Source of the DNA: Sphingomonas sp. MA1305
Lineage (GTDB): Bacteria; Pseudomonadota; Alphaproteobacteria; Sphingomonadales; Sphingomonadaceae
NCBI RefSeq assembly: GCF_016107325.1
Contig: NZ_RCVT01000004.1
Coordinates: 205,074-269,073, forward strand
DNA length: 64,000 nucleotides
Direction of reading: 5' to 3'
Shown: one piece after another, positions 61,078 to 64,000 of the stretch
Numbering within the stretch: the first letter of the stretch is position 1
Layout of the letters: each line of letters starts with the position of its first letter
The notes under the pieces: model-generated
What the model saw: only the letters and a program-made list of their open reading frames with translations
Database searches by the model: none
What the model was told of the DNA's origin: nothing
Program-made: the position numbers and the translations under genes

Positions 61078-61980
61078 TCAGCGGACCTTGGCCAGCGTCT
61101 CCGCCAGCAGCTGGAAATCGCGCTCCCGCGGCGACGCACGGCGCCAGACCAGTGCGATCCGCCGCACCGCATTGTCCGCCGCAAGCGGCCGCGCGATGAT
61201 GTTGGTGTGATCGAGGATGCCGGCCTCGATCGCCATTTCCGGCAACATCGTCATGCCCAAGCCGTTGTCGACCATCTGCACGATCGTGTGCAGCGAGGTG
61301 CCGAGCATCGTCGCCTCGGCGCGCAACTCCGGCCGGTTGCAGGCGGCGAGGGCGTGGTCCTTCAGGCAATGCCCGTCCTCGAGCAGCAACAGCCGGTCCT
61401 CGTCGATCGCCGCCGCCGGAATCGACGCGGGATCGTCGGGCAGGTCACCCTGATGATAGGCGACGAACAGCCGGTCGTCGAACAGTGTCTGCGACGCCAC
61501 CTCGCCACAAGCGAAGGGCAGGGCGAGCAGCACGCAATCGGTGCGGCCGTTGTGCAGCCCCTCGCACGCCGCGCCGCTCGGCTCCTCGCGCAAGAACAGC
61601 TTCAGGTCAGGATAGTCGGCGCGCAACCGCGGCAGGATGCGCGGCAGCATGAAGGGCGCGATGGTCGGGATGACGCTCATCCGCATCTCGCCGGACAGCG
61701 GCCGGCCGGCAGCACGCGCCATGTCGCCCAGCTCCTCGGCCTCGCGCAGCACGCGGCGGGCCTTGTCGGCGATCCGTTCGCCGAGCGGCGTGAATCGCAC
61801 CACCCGCCGCGTCCGTTCGACCAGCACCACGCCGATCAGCGTCTCCAGCTCGCGCAGCCCCGCCGACAGCGTCGATTGCGTCACATAGCAAGCGTCGGCC
61901 GCACGCCCGAAATGGCCATGGTCGCGCAGCGCGACGAGATATTGCAATTGTTTGAGCGTCGGCAGGTAGGTCGCGGCCAT
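61078..61980 (-). CDS. oxyR: OxyR-type LysR regulator
   Basis: A 300-residue LysR-family activator. The HTH is at about residues 20-45 (GHFGRAADACYVTQSTLSAGL). The regulatory domain carries LLEDGHCLKDHALAAC, with Cys205 and Cys214 at the spacing of the peroxide-sensing pair of E. coli OxyR (199/208). It should activate peroxide-defence genes on disulfide formation. It is followed on the same strand by the FAS1 lipoprotein gene; no catalase gene is in the window. Confidence 0.9.
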   Translation of the reverse strand: MAATYLPTLKQLQYLVALRDHGHFGRAADACYVTQSTLSAGLRELETLIGVVLVERTRRVVRFTPLGERIADKARRVLREAEELGDMARAAGRPLSGEMRMSVIPTIAPFMLPRILPRLRADYPDLKLFLREEPSGAACEGLHNGRTDCVLLALPFACGEVASQTLFDDRLFVAYHQGDLPDDPASIPAAAIDEDRLLLLEDGHCLKDHALAACNRPELRAEATMLGTSLHTIVQMVDNGLGMTMLPEMAIEAGILDHTNIIARPLAADNAVRRIALVWRRASPRERDFQLLAETLAKVR

Positions 61981-62093
61981 GAATTGCCCTTGATGGCGAG
62001 AGTGCGCGAATAGACGCGATGGCTCTGCGCCTCAACGTGGATATGCCGGGCGGGCGGCGATGGCCCGCCGCCACGCGCCTGTCGGGCCGGGAC

Positions 62094-62519
62094 CTAGGCT
62101 TGCAGCGTCACCGTGCCGGGAAAATGCCGGTCGAGGTGCCGCCGGATCAACCGCAGGTTGCGCGTATTCGAGCGGAAGAAGAAATCGGGCACCGCGCCGA
62201 TCCACGGGATCATGCCCAGCGCCCAGTCGACGCCGACATTGCCGAACATCCGCGCCATCTGCATCTTCGACATGCCGAGGTTGCGCGCTTCCCAGACCAG
62301 ATACGACCCGAGGATCGCCGCGACGCTGGTGCCGATCACGGGCACGAGGTCGAGCAAGACGTCGAGGCCGACGCGGCGCTGCGTGCCCGGGATGACGAAC
62401 AGTCCCTCCATCAGGCGCTCCATCGCCTCGATCCGCTTGCGGACCGACGCCGGATCACGCCCGACGGGAAGGGCGCTCAGGACCTGCTGGGGATCGATGC
62501 TGCGGACTCGGTCTTGCAT
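62094..62519 (-). CDS. DUF4112 protein
   Basis: A 141-residue protein matching DUF4112: MERLMEGLFVIPGTQRRVGLDVLLDLVPVIG at about residues 33-63 and NVGVDWALGMIPWIGAVPDFFFRSNTRNL further on, with two membrane-embedded segments. The function is unknown. It is six bases downstream of the solute-binding protein gene on the same strand, probably co-transcribed. Confidence 0.85.
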   Translation of the reverse strand: MQDRVRSIDPQQVLSALPVGRDPASVRKRIEAMERLMEGLFVIPGTQRRVGLDVLLDLVPVIGTSVAAILGSYLVWEARNLGMSKMQMARMFGNVGVDWALGMIPWIGAVPDFFFRSNTRNLRLIRRHLDRHFPGTVTLQA

Positions 62520-62525
62520 GCCCGA

Positions 62526-63893
62526 TCATCTGGTGTCGTCGCGCAGCCGGTTCAACGGGTGCCAGGCGCGGCTGTTCGGCCGCCACTGGCGCAGCCGCAT
62601 CGCGACCAGCGACCAGCGCAGCGGCCGGGCGAGCGGGATGAAGGCCGCGTCATTGGCCAGGGCGACATCCGCCGCCGCGATCAGCCGCGCCCGCTCGGCC
62701 AGCGTCGGCGCGTCGCGTGCGGCGAGGATCGCCGCCTCCGCATCGGGACTACATGGCCGGCACGCCTGAGCCAGATACCAGCGCGCACTGTCATAGGGCG
62801 CGACCAGATCGACCAGCCGCAGATCGGCTGCCTCGTCCGGCCCGACCCGGCGGGCCGTGATACCGATCTCGGTCAGCGAGGCGGCGATGCCGGCGTAGAG
62901 CAAGGTGCCGCCGGGCCCGGTCGGCACCGCCACGGCGAGCGTCACCGGGCCATCGGCATAAGCGGCGACGCGGGTTCGCGCCGCCTCGCGCCGCTGGTCG
63001 AGGGTGAGTAGCGACCAACTCGGAAGGGCCGGCGGCGCGGCCGAATCGAGCTGTTCCGGCAACAGCCGGTCGGCCGTGTCCCAGCCCCCCATCACCGCGG
63101 CCGTCGCCGCACCCCGATCGATCGCGCCGCTCAGCGCCGACCGATTGGCCGCATCCGCCAGAAAGCCGGTGCGGCGCTCGATCGACAGTCCGAACAGGCC
63201 GGCGGCCGGATCGATGCGGATGTTGGCCGGTGCGATGCCGCCGATCCCGACCAGGGGCCAGTCGGTGAAGGTGCCGCCGGCGACCAGATCCGAATCATGT
63301 GCGGCGAAGCGAACGATCGCGCGTGCCGCCCGTTCGCCGATTAGCCGGACATTCTCTTCGGGACCTGGGGTGCGCTGGTCGTCTAGATCGGCCCGGCCGG
63401 GATCGAGTGCCGGGCGGAGCAGCGGGCTGGCCGAGCCCCGCGCGATGCGCAGCGGCCCCGTGCCGCCGGCGCGGGCCCGCCACAGCGCGAGTTCGGGCTG
63501 AGCGAACACCTTGAGCAGGTCGGGTCGAGGCCGGCGCAGCCGCACCTCGATCACCTGCGGCGTCATCACGACGATTTCATCGACGGCGGTCAGGAAGGGG
63601 GCGAGGGGGTTGCGCGATCCGGGGCGCAACTGGCGACGGAGTAGGGCGACGACCTGTTCGGCGGTGACCGTGCTGCCGTCGGCCCATTGCGCAGGGCGGA
63701 GGCGGAAGATGTAGCTGGTGCCGTCGTCGATGACGATCCAGCGTTCGGCCAGGCCGGGCTCGATCTGGCCGGTCGCGTCGAACCGCACCAGCCCCTGCGC
63801 GGTCGCGTCGAGCAGCAAGCGCGTCGGCGTATCGAGCGAGACCCGCGCCGGGTCCGCGGCGCGCGGTGCCGGGCCGATCGCACTGACGATCAC
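62526..63893 (-). CDS. Family 5 extracellular solute-binding protein (start uncertain)
   Basis: A protein of at least 455 residues of the peptide/nickel-binding (SBP_bac_5) type: GLVRFDATGQIEPGLAERW near the start, IFRLRP..WADGSTVTAEQV and VEVRLRRPRPDLL, features of oligopeptide-binding proteins. The GTG at 63893 is the only standard start in the visible frame, yet the in-frame codons upstream encode TIAALLALAGC, a lipoprotein signal, reaching into the tRNA-Leu gene without a start codon. The real N-terminus is therefore unresolved. No permease or ATPase genes adjoin. It is an orphan in this window. Confidence 0.75.
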   Translation of the reverse strand: MIVSAIGPAPRAADPARVSLDTPTRLLLDATAQGLVRFDATGQIEPGLAERWIVIDDGTSYIFRLRPAQWADGSTVTAEQVVALLRRQLRPGSRNPLAPFLTAVDEIVVMTPQVIEVRLRRPRPDLLKVFAQPELALWRARAGGTGPLRIARGSASPLLRPALDPGRADLDDQRTPGPEENVRLIGERAARAIVRFAAHDSDLVAGGTFTDWPLVGIGGIAPANIRIDPAAGLFGLSIERRTGFLADAANRSALSGAIDRGAATAAVMGGWDTADRLLPEQLDSAAPPALPSWSLLTLDQRREAARTRVAAYADGPVTLAVAVPTGPGGTLLYAGIAASLTEIGITARRVGPDEAADLRLVDLVAPYDSARWYLAQACRPCSPDAEAAILAARDAPTLAERARLIAAADVALANDAAFIPLARPLRWSLVAMRLRQWRPNSRAWHPLNRLRDDTR

Positions 63894-63946
63894 CGCCCCC
63901 GAATCCGGCCGCTGGTTGCAACCCGCCAGCGCGAGCAGCGCGGCGA

Positions 63947-64000
63947 TGGTGCGGACGGCGGGACTCGAACCCGCACTCCATAGGAAGCCGATTTTAAGTC
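63947..64000 (-). tRNA. tRNA-Leu (UAA), 3' part, cut by window edge
   Basis: Read on the minus strand: anticodon-loop sequence CTTAAAA with anticodon UAA, a long variable arm (GGCTTCCTATGGAGTG), T arm GGGTTCGAGTCCC and acceptor 3' strand ending in an encoded CCA (63947-63949). The long variable arm and anticodon identify leucine. The 5' half lies beyond the window. Confidence 0.93.

Overview
The window looks like chromosomal DNA of a Sphingomonas-type alphaproteobacterium (Sphingomonadaceae). The evidence is GC-rich coding DNA, a RegB/RegA-type redox two-component pair, a cytochrome bo3 operon with SURF1, small families typical of sphingomonads (DUF2171, DUF4169, glycine-zipper proteins, PHA system protein) and dispersed palindromic intergenic repeats. 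Nothing points to a plasmid, prophage or integrative element. Two stretches, about 11.1-12.5 kb and 35.4-36.4 kb, are visibly richer in A+T and look acquired.

Layout. 0-7.5 kb: end of gmk; a HAD phosphatase / small membrane protein / ATP12 chaperone operon; two TadE-like pseudopilins and a TadG-like von Willebrand protein; then fluoride channel, pseudouridine synthase and PaiB-like genes. 7.5-11 kb: small envelope proteins, among them two glycine-zipper paralogues flanking an OsmC gene, an orphan HTH protein and an orphan ExbD. 11-17 kb: class I ribonucleotide reductase (nrdB, nrdA), interrupted by an AT-rich PD-(D/E)XK-like gene, membrane proteins, DUF2171 and a DUF559 nuclease enclosed by inverted palindromic repeats. 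17-24 kb: a GGDEF-EAL-PilZ protein, class I fumarase, lipoproteins and a structured region with a tiny ORF behind a perfect Shine-Dalgarno sequence. 24-33 kb: a broken higBA module, uvrB, ferredoxin reductase, a ClC channel, a metallo-hydrolase and a secreted amidase. 33-43 kb: acetyltransferase, exonuclease, trmB, an FNT channel, PilZ, metK, lnt, glyoxalase and PHA protein. 43-51 kb: RegAB, a methyltransferase cluster and cyoABCD-surf1. 51-64 kb: MFS transporters, an EF-hand protein, an OmpR/EnvZ-like pair, a GreA/B-like factor, pgsA, moaD-moaE, tandem FAS1 proteins, oxyR, DUF4112, a solute-binding protein and the 3' end of tRNA-Leu(UAA).

How the genes work together: most of the window is housekeeping (nucleotide reduction, DNA repair, tRNA/rRNA modification, phospholipid and lipoprotein synthesis, methionine activation) plus respiration. 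The cyo operon with its assembly factor lies close to a RegB/RegA pair of the type that controls terminal oxidases in other alphaproteobacteria. The least explained parts are the AT-rich nuclease gene behind nrdB, the repeat-flanked DUF559 gene, the structured RNA/small-ORF locus near 22.7 kb, the toxin gene interrupted by an amber codon, and two perfect operator-like dyads (before metK and between cyoA and the MFS gene).
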